DNA of 64,000 nt from Gonocerus acuteangulatus (taxonomy: Eukaryota; Arthropoda; Insecta; Hemiptera; Coreidae): contig OX328128.1 in NCBI GenBank assembly GCA_946811695.1, positions 22,808,258-22,872,257 of the forward strand, given 5' to 3'. How positions within the stretch are numbered: the stretch's first letter is position 1; each line of letters starts with the position of its first letter. Below, one piece after another: positions 35,888 through 46,748 of the stretch. A program made the position numbers and the translations under genes. The notes under the pieces are model-generated. The model saw nothing but the letters and a program-made list of their open reading frames with translations, was not told where the DNA came from and searched no databases.

Positions 35888-37214
35888 TGAAAAACAAGGT
35901 ATGAGCATAGGCGGCTCTAGACAAACATTTCTGGGGGGTAGACGAATATATCTGGAGGGGGGGCTAGAAAAACATTTCTGGGGGGCGGGGCTAATGTAGT
36001 ATGGGCTTACCGCTGTGCCTGGGGGTGTAGAATCAAATTTTTATAACCAGGCTCTGGGAAAAGATTAAGGAAGTATTTGATAAACTAAGAATATACTGTA
36101 GTGATATCCCAACTATCATCAAGAAATATCTTACTACTTCTTAGTAACATGAAATGCTAACTTGACACAAATTTCCTCAATCAAAAATCAAGAAGGTGTC
36201 GCCACCGGGTTAGATCAAATCATCAGTTATTTTTTATATATATAGTTAGTTTGCTACGCATACTCCTGCTAGCAGGTCTAGATTGTTGGTGCTTTAAAGA
36301 AGTTTCAAAGAAGTTTAATAAAATCAAGAGGAGTTTATTTGGATCTCTGACAATCTTTGTGCTACACCTGTGGATGTAAGGTAATTTATGTTCCATAGTG
36401 TACTTTTTATATTGTTTTGAGGTAGTAAGATTTGTATAGCTAGCCAGGTTTTATATTTTTAAATTCAATTCAATTTTCTCAATTTGTATAACCCATTACG
36501 ACCCTAGTAATAAATAATTTCACTAAATTAGAAATTTAAATCATAAAATTATGGCGATCAAACATGGGTCATATATTTATTTCGTTTTTCAATTAATTAA
36601 CATTCAAAATCATAACAATACATTAATTAGAACTTTTTACTATTAATTTGCCTAAACAATTTATTTTTCTAACTTAATCGAAAAAAATTGTGAATTTTCA
36701 TTCTGGGGGCTTAGCCCCCCAAGCACACCCCTTTAGCCGCAACTAGGCATGAGACTTATTATTTTCTGACCTCTCCAGAAAACATACAATTCAGTAATTT
36801 CTTAAAAAAAAAACAAAACAAAAGATCATTGAAATATTTCAATATAAAAATAAGAGAGCTAATAATATGAGGAAAACCTTAAAATTTCAATCGGAACTTG
36901 GTTCGGTCAATAAAAGTTTGATGAACAAGCATCACATCCCACCCGAAGAAGCCGACTGTAATGACAGAGAAAATTTCTGTTTTGAATAACTTCACTCCTG
37001 GTGATGTAGGCCGAGAAGATGAGCAAAAAAGTTTAAAAGGGAATAGCAAATGGAGTTTAAAAAAAAAAAAAAAATGAATATTAAATAATAGAAAAAATTT
37101 GGAATTCTATTAAATATGATCATCCAATAAGGTGAAACTACATTTTTAAAATAAATATACACTTTGAAAGAATGATCTTTATATATTATTAGTTTCTAAG
37201 GAAAAGATACTTAC
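35888..37214. other. Intronic DNA of the ankyrin gene, low-complexity patches
   Basis: Near 35915-36000 a short unit (ACATTTCTGGGGGG) is repeated with G runs. No coding frame is visible on either strand. Confidence 0.5.
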
Positions 37215-37256
37215 TGAAACTGTTATCCAAAGTGTGAGGGCTGTTATAATTTTCAT
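37215..37256 (-). CDS. Signal-peptide exon of the ankyrin-repeat gene
   Basis: The minus strand shows an acceptor (TTTCAG ending at 37259), two bases, and an ATG at 37256. Fourteen codons follow, reading MKIITALTLWITVS, then the strong donor GTAAGTATC from 37214. This is a basic start plus hydrophobic core typical of a signal peptide. The phase is 0, matching the acceptor at 34327-34328 with no in-frame stop. The 2.9-kb intron between them is 34328-37214. An upstream non-coding exon must exist because the ATG follows an acceptor; I cannot place it. Confidence 0.65.
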
Positions 37257-38549
37257 ACCTGAAACATTAACATTTGTTACACCTTTTCAATAGTCTTTTT
37301 CAGATGTTGCATAGCAGAAAGTGTAAGTGGACTAGCATGTTATATTTTTGTTGTTGTTTCACTCAACCAATAAGGTATTATTCAATTAATAATTGAAGAA
37401 TCCATTTGATGAACCTGATTTCTTTTTATTTTAACAAATCTAATTTTTTTTTTTGGAAACGAGTTTAACTGTTTGAAACAAATTTAATCAATAAGTGGTT
37501 TTTCATCAAGTGGTAAATGTTTTTCAAATCAGTTAAATTTGGGAGGTATGGAATACTATCAATCTAGAACATGGAATAGTTAGCCAAATAAAACTACACC
37601 CCATCCCCAAAAAAAAATTCTGAACTATGCAATCTTATTTAATTTATTTTTAAGGTTATTATGACACATTTTTACTGATTAAATCAAAATTTGGTGGGAG
37701 GGGGACTATGTTTTGACTATGTTCTTATTATTATTATTACATTATTTGTAAAAAAAAAAAATCAGTACAATGTTAAAAAAAGACTTATTCCATTGCTCTT
37801 AGGAATTATGTTTGCATAATCTGTGTAGAAAAATGTTATCCATCTAGCTATTTAACAATTTATTATTTTATTTTAACACTTGAATCAGTGAACATCATAT
37901 TAATTTTATAAAATAAAATTATGATTGGAATTTTCAACATTTTGTAAGTACTTACTTCTTGACAGAAACTCTTATATCGCTAAATTTGAAAAACTTTATA
38001 TGATGGTTTGAAAATATAAGTTTTTTAAAAATTAATTTAAACACTGTGCCAATGCATCAAAGATGAGAGAACATCTACGTCTGATAATAAGGGCACATAA
38101 ACATTTGATTACAATTTCTGATAGGAAAGCCATGACCTTTTGTAAATGAGGAATTTCCATTTCCTTGGGGAAGTCCAATTTTTTTCAAAAGAAATTTTTA
38201 TTGACTGTCAGCTCAATTAAATTTAATCGATAAATAACATTTACTGCTAATCTAAATGATTAAGGAACTAATTTTTTTTTTCCAATGAGGTGAAAAGCTA
38301 AAAGGCCTTCAGAGGAGTTGCGTCGTGCAAATCCCCCCATATGTGGGACTCTTACCCACCAAAAACTCCCCATTTCTTCACCAAATTCCCTTTTGGAACA
38401 GATGTTGTGGGCGATCTTCAAGAGAGTACTGAATGCTCCCCTAAAGGGGACCAACTATGTTATGATATTTCTGGGAGGATTAACTCTGTTTCCCTCCGAA
38501 TTCTTTTATAGCCAGGCTGCTTGTGAAAATGGCAACAGCGCTCCACTTA
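37257..38549. other. DNA upstream of the ankyrin gene's coding start
   Basis: It is AT-rich up to about 38300. A GC-richer patch then follows (38310-38640) with open frames on both strands. A piece near 37590-37700 resembles one at 60060-60160. No promoter is identified. Confidence 0.45.
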
Positions 38550-38645
38550 TCAGGGCTTCGACAGCATCATCTGAATAACTGATTCTGGCGAGAACGGATC
38601 AATGTCCATGCGTAGCCTTCTCCGCTCTTCTTCCTGCCTTTTGCG
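38550..38645 (-). CDS. Possible terminal exon of an unknown minus-strand gene
   Basis: A strong acceptor (CCTTTTTTCAG) precedes 38645. Thirty-one codons then read RKRQEEERRRLRMDIDPFSP and on to a TGA at 38550-38552. The charged helix and DPFSP motif look like real protein, but I do not recognise the family. No upstream partner exon was found. The opposite strand is also open across this GC-rich patch (38318-38578, with a hydrophobic segment NYVMIFLGGLTLFPSEFFY), so only one of the two readings is likely to be real. Confidence 0.35.
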   Translation of the reverse strand, partial: RKRQEEERRRLRMDIDPFSPESVIQMMLSKP

Positions 38646-39482
38646 CTGAAAAAAGGTGTGTTAAGCGTCATCATAATCTGAGTCCCCGTACTGACATAAT
38701 TTTGTTTATTAGAATGTTTAGAAATTAAAAGTAAACTCTTTTTGAAAGAAATCTCAAATAAAATCTTTAACATGATTTGCTGAGCTCATTGAATTATCCT
38801 GTCCAGTAGAAAATATTATGAAAACAAGTTAAACAGTTTATAAGGAGTTTGCGTTATCTTAGCACGTTTCCAAATCGCTCTTCTCTCATGTGTCTCTCGT
38901 AAACCTTGGCTCAGAAACAGTTAATATTTTGTAAAAATTTAAACTCTATGGGAGAGGGGGGTCAATTGAGCCACGAACCAATTAAACCATTTGACTTAAA
39001 AAATTGAAAAAAATAAATCATCCTCCGAGAATTAGAATGCCCAAAATTTGGAATCATTGGGATAAATACTTTCTGGAAAACTCCGATTATTGTATGTTTA
39101 AGTTTGCTAACTTTTTTTTGACTAGTAAAACATTATTTAATGATGTTTGATTTTTTTACTAAAATTATGAAATTCCGATTGCAATAATTGTATATATATT
39201 CCCATACTTTATAATTCCGAACTTCATTAATAGTAAAATAAGATTGTTTTAATTTGTCAATTTACTAATAATTACAATAAAGTAATTTGGGGTCAACCGA
39301 ATCATCAATCCCAGGGGGCAGATGATCCATAGAGAGCATCGGACATGCAAATATCTTTGCTTTAAGTTAGAAAATACTTAGGCAATAAAAAAGTAGCATT
39401 TGGTGTTTTGTATCTACCACTTTAGGTAATATTGAAAATAACAGTCTTACTTGCCAATGGCCATAGCCACGTTGAATATATA

Positions 39483-39548
<66 letters not shown>

Positions 39549-40383
39549 AAGATATTATTACAAATGTTTTCGGAAGTCGTCTTCAGCTGTAGAATAAATT
39601 CAGATATGAAGGCAGACATATTCTATTAAATTTGTTGAAAATACAAGACAAGTTTCTATATCTGAGGGTTTGGCAATGAACTAAAGATTTTTTCAGTAAA
39701 TCATCCATTTATTGTTTTGTGTTACAACAAAGATCCAATAATACCAAGAACCATATCTAGGGGTTTGTCTAGGTCCCTGGAGATAAACAAATAGATTTCT
39801 AGATAAGAGATGATAGAATGGAACCACCCTTCCAGCCTGTTCTCCAGTGTTGATCACTTTGCTGGAAACTCCAAAGTTACTTCATCAGTGCTTCCAACTT
39901 GTAAGTAAGTCATGTATTTATTATTTCATCTCATCGAATTCCAATGTAATGGTATCCATGGATATTTCTTGAAATATTCATCGAACTTAATAGGCGCAAG
40001 AAATAACAGACATACAAATTTACATAGGTATATCGTCCCTGCCATGTGAAACTATCGAATATGAATATCTGAGCAAACTAGCAAACGAACATATTCTATC
40101 CATTGACGAAGTAATATATTGACAAATGATATTATTCGATTCTTTATTTAAAGACTTAAAGACTATTCTAAAGGGTTTAGAGTTGCGACAATTTGCGACA
40201 AGCCGTATCGTCCACAATCCAAGAGCAAAGTCCCGAATCTGAAAAACGAGATTTTCCAGAGTCGATAGTTTGACATGGTAGGGAAGATATAACCACTTGT
40301 AATAATTAGCATTCAGTATTAACAACGAATAACAGTCATCCTAAGAAACTAACTGAATCTTATTCGTTTATCAAGAATTCTTA
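38646..40383. other. Intergenic AT-rich DNA with (TA)n
   Basis: A copy of the GGAACTGC-type repeat lies near 38838-38950 and a (TA)n tract at 39487-39543. Otherwise nothing is recognised. The minus-strand frame at 40020-40325 lacks any known motif. Confidence 0.5.
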
Positions 40384-40660
40384 TACAATAAAGTCCGTCA
40401 CGCAGGAGCTGCATAACTAAGCACTTTCCTCAGAATTTGGGTAGTGTAGACTGCTTTCCAGAACAATTTGCTTAAAATATCCTACATAAATAAAATAAAA
40501 ACATGAATAGTTCTCTTTTAAATTTGTAATGAGTAACTGATCAATTATTAATTTGCTTCCAGAGTTACGTTTACACATGGTACCTATTACACTACGTAAT
40601 AAATACAAAAAACCTCATATTATCGTATTTTGATCTAACGCAGGAACAGGATACAGTCAC
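40384..40660 (+). repeat. Dispersed repeat, partner of 28.37-28.66 kb
   Basis: It shares GTCCGTCACGCAGGAGCTGC, ACTAAGCACTTTCCTCAG, TGTAGACTGCT and TAATAAATAC blocks in the same order and orientation. Confidence 0.75.
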
Positions 40661-40699
40661 TCTAGTGGTAGAAAGCGCTCCTTGCGGCGGCTTTGTGAA

Positions 40700-41270
40700 C
40701 TTACGTCTGGCGGGTTTTTCTATTGAAATATATTACAAATTAAACCCCCGCTTTCCGATTGACCGATTCAGCTCATTTTTACAACACTTCTTTCTCACGA
40801 GTTACCCACGACGTATACCGCGTTTCGTTACAATACAGCAGAAATTACGACCGGTATGAGTATATTAGGAATTTGGGTCCGGAGTAAACTCCCCCCCCCC
40901 CTTATAATGAACCGATTTAGTTTATTTTTACAACACATATTTACCTGTAGATTACCACTACGAATACCGAGTTTCGTCGAAATGTACCAAAAGTCACGGC
41001 TGGTAGTGGTGAATTGGTATTGTGGGTCCGGAGTAAACCCCCCCCCTTCTAAAGAACCGATTTAGTTAATTTTTATATCTCACTTTTCTCTCTATATTAC
41101 CACTACGAATACCAAGTTTCGTTGAAATATAACAAATATTACGGCTGACATAGTCAAATTAGTGTTTTGGGTTTGGGGTAAACCCCCCCCCCCTTCCGGT
41201 GGACCGACATTGGTGGTTAACGAACTCGTTCAATCGTTTGCTAATTGAATGCTATATACCAAGTTTCGTG
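40700..41270 (-). repeat. Tandem array of about 150-bp units
   Basis: Three and a half units run 40700-41250. Each contains a C run with GGTCCGGAGTAAAC, GAACCGATTTAGTT, TTACCACTACGAATACC and GAGTTTCGT. Read on the minus strand they match the AAACTCGGTATT repeats at 13.9, 21.5 and 24.7 kb. The period is about 150 bp with substantial divergence between units. Confidence 0.8.
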
Positions 41271-41332
41271 ACGAAAAAACAAAAACTCTGGCCGCTATCG
41301 TGTTAACAGACACATATATATCTTCTTCTTCT

Positions 41333-41990
41333 ATCTTCTATATATATAAAAATCTCGTGTCTGTCTGTTTGTCTGTACGTCTGTTTGTTCTTTATACAAA
41401 TCTACACCGTTTGACCGATTTGGACCAAACTTCGCACATATGTACGTCTTGATATGGGAAATCTCGTAGGCTAGCTCAAAATCTTCTAGGGTTCATAGTT
41501 TGGAAGTAACGAGTTCGAAACTGTCATATACAGAAGAGTTTATAGTCAGAAATCGGCATTTTCTTTCCAGTGTTGCCCCTCCTTCTAAGAAGAAGTGCAA
41601 TAAAAAAACCTTTGTTTGTTTATCTAAATAGTAGGTTTATATTCTCAGAGTTTGGACAAATATCATATAAGATATCATATAATAAAATATCATATTTTTT
41701 AAGATTAATTTTCTTAATATCAGATCAGTTTTCTTCAAATCAAATCAATTTTGATTTCATTGCCTAGGGGAACACTGCTCTAACCAGAAAATAGACTAAT
41801 ATCGTATAAATAAGTATATCATAAAAATGTTCTGTGTTTATCTAATCATAATTTGGACTAATATAATATAATTAAGTGTTCATGTTTCTATTCAGAACTA
41901 TAATAATTTCAATACTTTTGTTGAGAGGTAGTTTTTTCTCTTTAGTAAAGGAAGGTTGCAATGTAGGTTATAGTATTCGGTTGAAGTAAT
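41333..41990 (+). mobile_element. Helitron-like 5' end
   Basis: It begins TCTTCTATATATATAAAAAT after an A. CTCGTGTCTGTCTGTTTGTC and ACCGTTTGACCGATTTGGAC follow, typical of arthropod Helitron 5' regions. Further in, the block ATTTGGAC[AT]AATATAATATAA recurs here (about 41650 and 41850) and near the Helitron 3' end at 56.0 kb. The two may therefore be ends of one family, or of one old element later split by the retroelement nest. The matching 3' end is not proven. Confidence 0.5.
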
Positions 41991-42277
41991 CTCTCACTCG
42001 CTTTTCTGTTAAATGAATAAATGAATATGTTTGTACTGGTATTTGATGGAGAGGGTTTTAGTATGTGGAAAAACACTTAACTTTTTTTTTGAAACTGATG
42101 AAGTGTGTAAATGTCATTGAAAAGGCAAAGGAGACCAAAGTTGGTGAAGATTGGGATCAGCAAGATCAAATAAACAGTTTGAATTTCTTTGTGATTTGAC
42201 AACAGCCTAAGACATAATTCAGAAATTTGATAGATTATACCTAAAGGAATCAACCGTAATTAATGTAACCTACTATG

Positions 42278-42664
42278 TTTGTCAACATGCGCATGCGCGG
42301 GTATGGAAAAGTTCGTAATAAGGATGTCTAATTGAAATTTACCATCAATTATTTATCAATTTATCTCCAGTTAGTTATTCAAAAATATTTTTTTAAAATA
42401 ATAAACCATTCTTTAAATTTTTTGTTTAAATTTTAAGAAGATATCAAAACTCTAGTCAATCCAACTCGCTAAAATTAATAGAATTCTATTAATTTTAGCG
42501 AGTTGGATTGGCTAGGGGTTTTGATATCTTCTTGAGCGAGCGGAAACGCATAGCACGTATGCCCAAAAGCGACAATTTACGACCTAGTCAGCTACCACAA
42601 GGTGAGTCTAAATTTCAATTACACTTCGTCATTAAGGACTATTGCGCATGCGCGTGTTTACAAA
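42278..42664. mobile_element. MITE with a 98-bp palindrome at its centre
   Basis: The outer arms pair imperfectly over about 60 bp. Landmarks are TGCGCATGCGCG on the left, GCGCATGCGCG on the right, and AATTGAAATTTA inside each arm. The palindrome 42435-42533 folds on GAATTC with arms of about 49 bp differing at only a few positions. Its arm sequence ACTCTAGTCAATCCAACT is shared with the foldback element at 16.6-17.2 kb. Confidence 0.8.
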
Positions 42665-42766
42665 TACGCTGTTACCCCGTCTTTTATAACTTCCATAACA
42701 GTGAACTTTAGTGCTTAATAACTTCTTTCCTAGTGAAAAGCGAGCTTTTTTTTTTTTTACGGATTC

Positions 42767-43251
42767 GTGTGTAGTGCATCAAAATATGTTATAGTGCAAC
42801 ATTTCAAAAGAATCGGTGTGGAGACCGCGCTCCTTCACATTTACCGTATTTTGGAATTGTTTACACTGATGTGGACCTTTTTTTAACTATGAGTCTCAAA
42901 GGTGAAAAATATTTTGTTTCATTTATAGATGTTTATAGTAAGATTGCCCTCATGTTAATTTCTTCACAATTGTTCAGTATTGTTTATTGTTATTTAAGTG
43001 TTTAGTGATGAATTCCCTTTGTCGCGGTCTCACTGATGTATAAATAAATAAATAGTAAGATTGCTAGGATTTAAACTATTAAACCTAAAACAGAAGTTTT
43101 TCATTCCTTTGTTCAATAAGTAAATGAGGTTGAAAACTTAGGAAATAAGAGAATTGGTATATGAGATGTGACATAGGTAAGGAATATTTAAATAGTAAGA
43201 ATTATGACTACCAAAAATAAGGGTATCAAAATTAATCCCTGCCCCATGAAT
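42767..43251 (+). pseudogene. copia-type integrase, 5' fragment
   Basis: Frames on the plus strand read VYTDVDLF, LTMSLKGEKYFVSFIDVYSK (the first catalytic Asp region), then KTEVFHSFVQ, NEVENLGNKRIG, KEYLNS and PHE. These are the copia integrase core in the right order, with frameshifts and stops. A Cys pair before it may be the remnant of the HHCC finger. A 104-bp retroposon interrupts it at 42948. The gene continues after the inserted elements at 44866 and 53349. Confidence 0.75.
42948..43051 (+). mobile_element. Small 5'-truncated retroposon inside the copia gene
   Basis: ATAGTAAGATTGC occurs at 42935-42947 and again at 43052-43064, so the 104 bp between was inserted with a 13-bp duplication. 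The insert ends in TATAAATAAATAA, a tail of the simple-repeat kind used by some non-LTR elements. Confidence 0.8.
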
Positions 43252-43252
43252 G

Positions 43253-44861
43253 TGTTGGGATTTGCAATTTGTGTTATCAAAGTCCCCAAACAAATTTTAA
43301 ACAAAATATAATAAATTTTTATTATATAAATTGAAATTAATAAAATGTCCTTAGAAACTTGAATCAAATAAAGAATCCAATAAAAAGGAGATGCTGCTTG
43401 AAGTATGCGGTTGCTCTTGAAAAAATTACTTAAGATGAGAGACTCACTGATACAGCTCTTCTGTGAAGCACTTGTCTCGACTCCCTGTCACTGGATAAAG
43501 TTTGATTGACACACACAAGCACTGAAAATTGTCTCAGAATTGTCTTAAAAACTTTTCGCCTTTTTTTTTTTTTTTTTTAGCTACCAAGCTTTATATGAAA
43601 ACTGTGAGCATATGTTAGCAATCATTTGATATTTTTTAATATTATATAAAAGTTTGCCGTTAGAGGGTGCTAGATCGTCGAGACTGGGGTTGGAAATTTC
43701 TATCCCTGCTCCTGGCACGAGATTCTCGGCGAAGCTCGGCTACTTCTGTACGAAGTTGACGAAATTCAGCCAGAAGTTCGTTGAACTGGCTTTGTGATGG
43801 ATTGTGTCCCTTCTGTGAGGATGACCGGATTGAGTTGTGGTCAGATGGTATCTGTTTCTGAGTGGCATAAACTTCCACTGGACAGTCGATTTCTGCAATC
43901 TAGTCAGCGGTAGCGGCAAGTTTGTCAAGATCTTCTTGACCCGTTGCTGCAAGAATAGCCTGCATCCTATTGGGAAGATTTCGAAGCCATAAGGTCCGAA
44001 CAACTTCTTTGTTAAGTGTTTGACCAGCCAGTTGAAGCATTGTTCGCAAAAGTTGCGACGGCCGTTGATTCCCAAGCTGTGTGTCCTGAAGCAATCTTTG
44101 AATGCGGCGAGTCTCGGATTCTCCATATATTTGTATGAGGCGTGCCTTAAGACGATCGTAGGGATCCTCGATTGAAGGATTATCAATCAGATCAGTAACC
44201 TGTTCGATAACATCTATGCCTAAGTTTGCCATCACAGACTGATACTTCATAGTCTGTGAGGTAACCTTCGACGTAAAAAAAAACAGCTTCTACGTGTGCA
44301 AACCATAATTTAGGGTTAGTTTTATGGAATGGCGGGAGCCGATTATGAGTGCCGCTGAACGCTGAGACTTCCGATTCAACAGGAAGAGTCGTGTGATCGA
44401 GATCAGCTGGTGATGGAATTATATTCTTCTCGTTTGGCATTGTTTTTTTTGGGGTCACCAATTGTTGGGATTTGCAATTTGTGTATCAAAGTCCCCAAAC
44501 AAATTTTAAACAAAATATAATAAATTTTTATTATATAAATTGAAATTAATAAAATGTCCTTAGAAACTTGAATCAAATAAAGAATCCAATAAAAAGGAGA
44601 TGCTGCTTGAAGTATGCGGTTGCTCTTGAAAAAATTACTTAAGATGAGAGACTCACTGATACAGCTCTTCTGTGAAGCACTTGTCTCGACTCCCTGTCAC
44701 TGGATAAAGTTTGATTGACACACACAAGCACTGAACATTGTCTCAGAATTGTCTTAAAAACTTTTCGCCTTTTTTTTTTAGCTACCAAGCTTTATATGAA
44801 AACTGTGAGCATATGTTAGCAATCATTTGATATTTTTTAATATTATATAAAAGCTGCTACA
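43253..44861 (-). mobile_element. Internally deleted gypsy-type LTR retrotransposon (reverse orientation)
   Basis: Two direct repeats, 43253-43652 and 44463-44861, are its LTRs. They are almost identical apart from the length of a T run. On the minus strand the 5' LTR starts TGTAGCAGC and ends CCCAACA. ATTGGTGACCCC follows, a primer-binding site for a tRNA ending GGGGTCACCA. Only gag remains between the LTRs. The junction at 43652/43653 also removes the first nine or so bases of the 3' LTR, so one deletion took the rest of gag, all of pol and the LTR edge. CATGAAT lies near both ends (43245-43251, 44866-44872) but not flush with them. Confidence 0.85.
43660..44461 (-). pseudogene. gag of the deleted gypsy-type element
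   Basis: The start is ATG or GTG near 44461, inside the sequence just after the primer site. Recognisable gag text includes PPFHKTNPKLWFAHVEA, then after a frameshift near 44235-44245 YQSVMANLG, RLKARLIQIYGESETRRIQR and LWLRNLPNRMQAILA. A TAG at 43900-43902 interrupts the frame, which then continues in phase through EVYATQKQIPSDHN to a stop at 43660. No zinc knuckle or protease survives. This gag type is very common in arthropod Ty3/gypsy elements. Confidence 0.85.
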
Positions 44862-44865
44862 AATT

Positions 44866-44906
44866 CATGAATTAAACGGTGTGATTTACTAGAACAATTA
44901 TGAATA
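44866..44906 (+). pseudogene. Sliver of copia integrase between two inserted elements
   Basis: Plus-strand frames read ELNGV and, one frame over, RTIMN. These are the copia block around NGVAER and NRTI. The sequence resumes at 53349 after the gypsy element, directly on the other copy of AATA. Confidence 0.6.
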
Positions 44907-45433
44907 TGTAAGGCCCCGTTTTCCCTTTGGCCTTGTTAAGTGAATAAGGATGAGAGAAAAGGTTGGCTGTCCATCTCTAGAGATGTGAGAACCACGAATC
45001 CGCAAACGTTGCGTCTGGGATGTTGGCACTGCACGTGGCTGATTCGTAAGATTCCTGGAAGATCTAAGACCTGACAAGAGTTTCTAGTTCAATCACCTGC
45101 AAAAGCAGGAGTGGGGTACAAAGGGTTTAAAAAGAGCTGGCTTACCTCCGACCGGGCAGAGTTTGCATCCGTTCCTGAGACTTCGGCCCAGATGCTGTTC
45201 AGAGGTAGGCCAGTTCCAAATTCTCTATAATCTCCCCAAATGATCATATTTGATAACTCTACCTATCCGTCTCTCTCACTCAACCTTTTCTCTCATCGTA
45301 GCAATGGTTTATGATATTTATGTTTTGTATCCTCTGTGTAAATTATAGTTTTAAAAAGGAATTTCCGCTTCTCTAAAATATTTCCCCATTGTCTATATCT
45401 CTAAATCCCGTCCTTGCTAATCAGTCCCTTACA
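44907..45433 (+). repeat. 5' LTR of the gypsy element
   Basis: It is 527 bp and carries promoter and R-U5 functions for the full transcript. A TATA-like TTTAAAAAG lies at 45126-45134. Compared with the 3' LTR it has 99 extra bases directly after TGTAAGGCCCCGT, in what should be U3. Confidence 0.92.
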
Positions 45434-45435
45434 AA

Positions 45436-45453
45436 TGGTGTCAGGTTTCCGGG
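45436..45453 (+). promoter_or_regulatory. Primer-binding site
   Basis: TGGTGTCAG begins two bases after the LTR. It is complementary to a tRNA 3' end CTGACACCA, as in many leucine tRNAs. Only about nine bases fit by memory, so the tRNA identity is tentative. Confidence 0.55.
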
Positions 45454-45725
45454 TATTATTTAAATGTCCAGCTGCAAGCCGGCATTAGATAAGAACCCTG
45501 CTCTCGAGATAGGCCGGCGGCTGTACTGCTGACGCTGATAGGACAATTCCTCGAACTGATATCTCGGCGCTGGGTAGTTGTTCATTCAATGTCCTCACGT
45601 TTCCTGGTTTAAGGACCGCCAAATACGGATATTTGGTGGTTAGCCCTGTTAGAGAGTAAAGCAATCCCTATTCGTAAGCATAACGTGTTGGGGTTCATTG
45701 GAAACGTTGAAAATAGAGCTATACG

Positions 45726-46748
45726 ATGGTGGTAACGGAACAGCAGTTTGCCGATCTGAAAACGGCATTGGATCAGGCGTTGGCTGCAAATGAGCAATTC
45801 AGGGAAGAATTCGAGAGGACAAGGCATGAGGGTAAGCAAGGAAAGAGGGATCTTTCTCTTCAGGGAATGGTCGGTCCATGGTCCGGTGACGATTCTGGGG
45901 TTCCAATCCAAGACTATCTCAATGGTTTGGAATTAGTGGCAACTAGCGGAAACTGGGAAGATCGTGATAAATCCCTTGTGTTAAGGATGAGACTGAAAGG
46001 GATGGCTGCGAAATTTTTGGCCAGCAGATCGGATCTCAAGGGGCCAAATGTAAAATATTCCACGATTCGAGATGCTCTTTTAGACCGCTTTAAGGCGACT
46101 ATGCAACCTGAGCAGTTTCTCCTTCAGCTTAGTTCAATGAAACAAGAGCGTGGGGAGGATGTCAGAACTTTCGGAGATCGTTGTCGGGAGATGGGTGAAC
46201 GATCACTCTCAGGTGAGGGATCGGAGGAAGAAGTTATAGGGGCTCGCAAACAACTGGATAAAGTCGTCCTTACATCATATTTAAATGGGCTCGGAGGAGA
46301 GATTGGGAGGCTGACGAGACTCGCGTTCCCAAAGGAATTACAAACCGCGATTGAGAAGGCTAGAGCCATTGAAACGGAGTTAGGGCGACACGAAAAGGGA
46401 ATATTTACTGTAGAGAAGAATCCCCAGGATAACGAAATTCCCAGTCCCGAGGAAGTTGGACAAAGCGAAGTAAGGGTCATTGAGAGGGGTAATCCAAGTG
46501 GCTGTTATCGCTGCGGGGATACGAATCATTGGGCCAGGGGATGTCGACAAACAGAGAGGGTTAGTGATATTTCTCCCAAAAATAGTACGAATTGTTATAG
46601 GTGTGGTCGTCGTGGGCATATCGCTCGCCAATGTCGTTCCAAACCCCTCGTGAAAGGAACTTTGCCAAAGAAGGCCCCAAACGCGAACGACTTGGGGAGG
46701 GCCCCGGCCCTAAGTCGGCGACAAGGGGATCGCGCTACGAATTACTAG
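45726..46748 (+). CDS. gag: Gag polyprotein with two CCHC zinc knuckles
   Basis: The ATG at 45726 opens 340 codons. The N-terminal two-thirds is the capsid-type helical region. The nucleocapsid part has two knuckles, [14 protein letters not shown] (residue 260) and [14 protein letters not shown] (residue 290). These bind the RNA genome in the particle. The 3' end overlaps the protease frame by 148 nt. Errantivirus-type insect elements that carry env often lack such knuckles, so this combination is worth noting. About 290 bp of untranslated leader separate it from the LTR. Confidence 0.9.
   Translation: MVVTEQQFADLKTALDQALAANEQFREEFERTRHEGKQGKRDLSLQGMVGPWSGDDSGVPIQDYLNGLELVATSGNWEDRDKSLVLRMRLKGMAAKFLASRSDLKGPNVKYSTIRDALLDRFKATMQPEQFLLQLSSMKQERGEDVRTFGDRCREMGERSLSGEGSEEEVIGARKQLDKVVLTSYLNGLGGEIGRLTRLAFPKELQTAIEKARAIETELGRHEKGIFTVEKNPQDNEIPSPEEVGQSEVRVIERGNPSGCYRCGDTNHWARGCRQTERVSDISPKNSTNCYRCGRRGHIARQCRSKPLVKGTLPKKAPNANDLGRAPALSRRQGDRATNY

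Noticed and set aside
39422..39629. Frames of Tyr-Ile repeats on both strands
   Set aside because: Translation of a (TA)n microsatellite.
40020..40325. 101-codon minus-strand frame
   Set aside because: No recognisable motif, no splice context, AT-rich composition.
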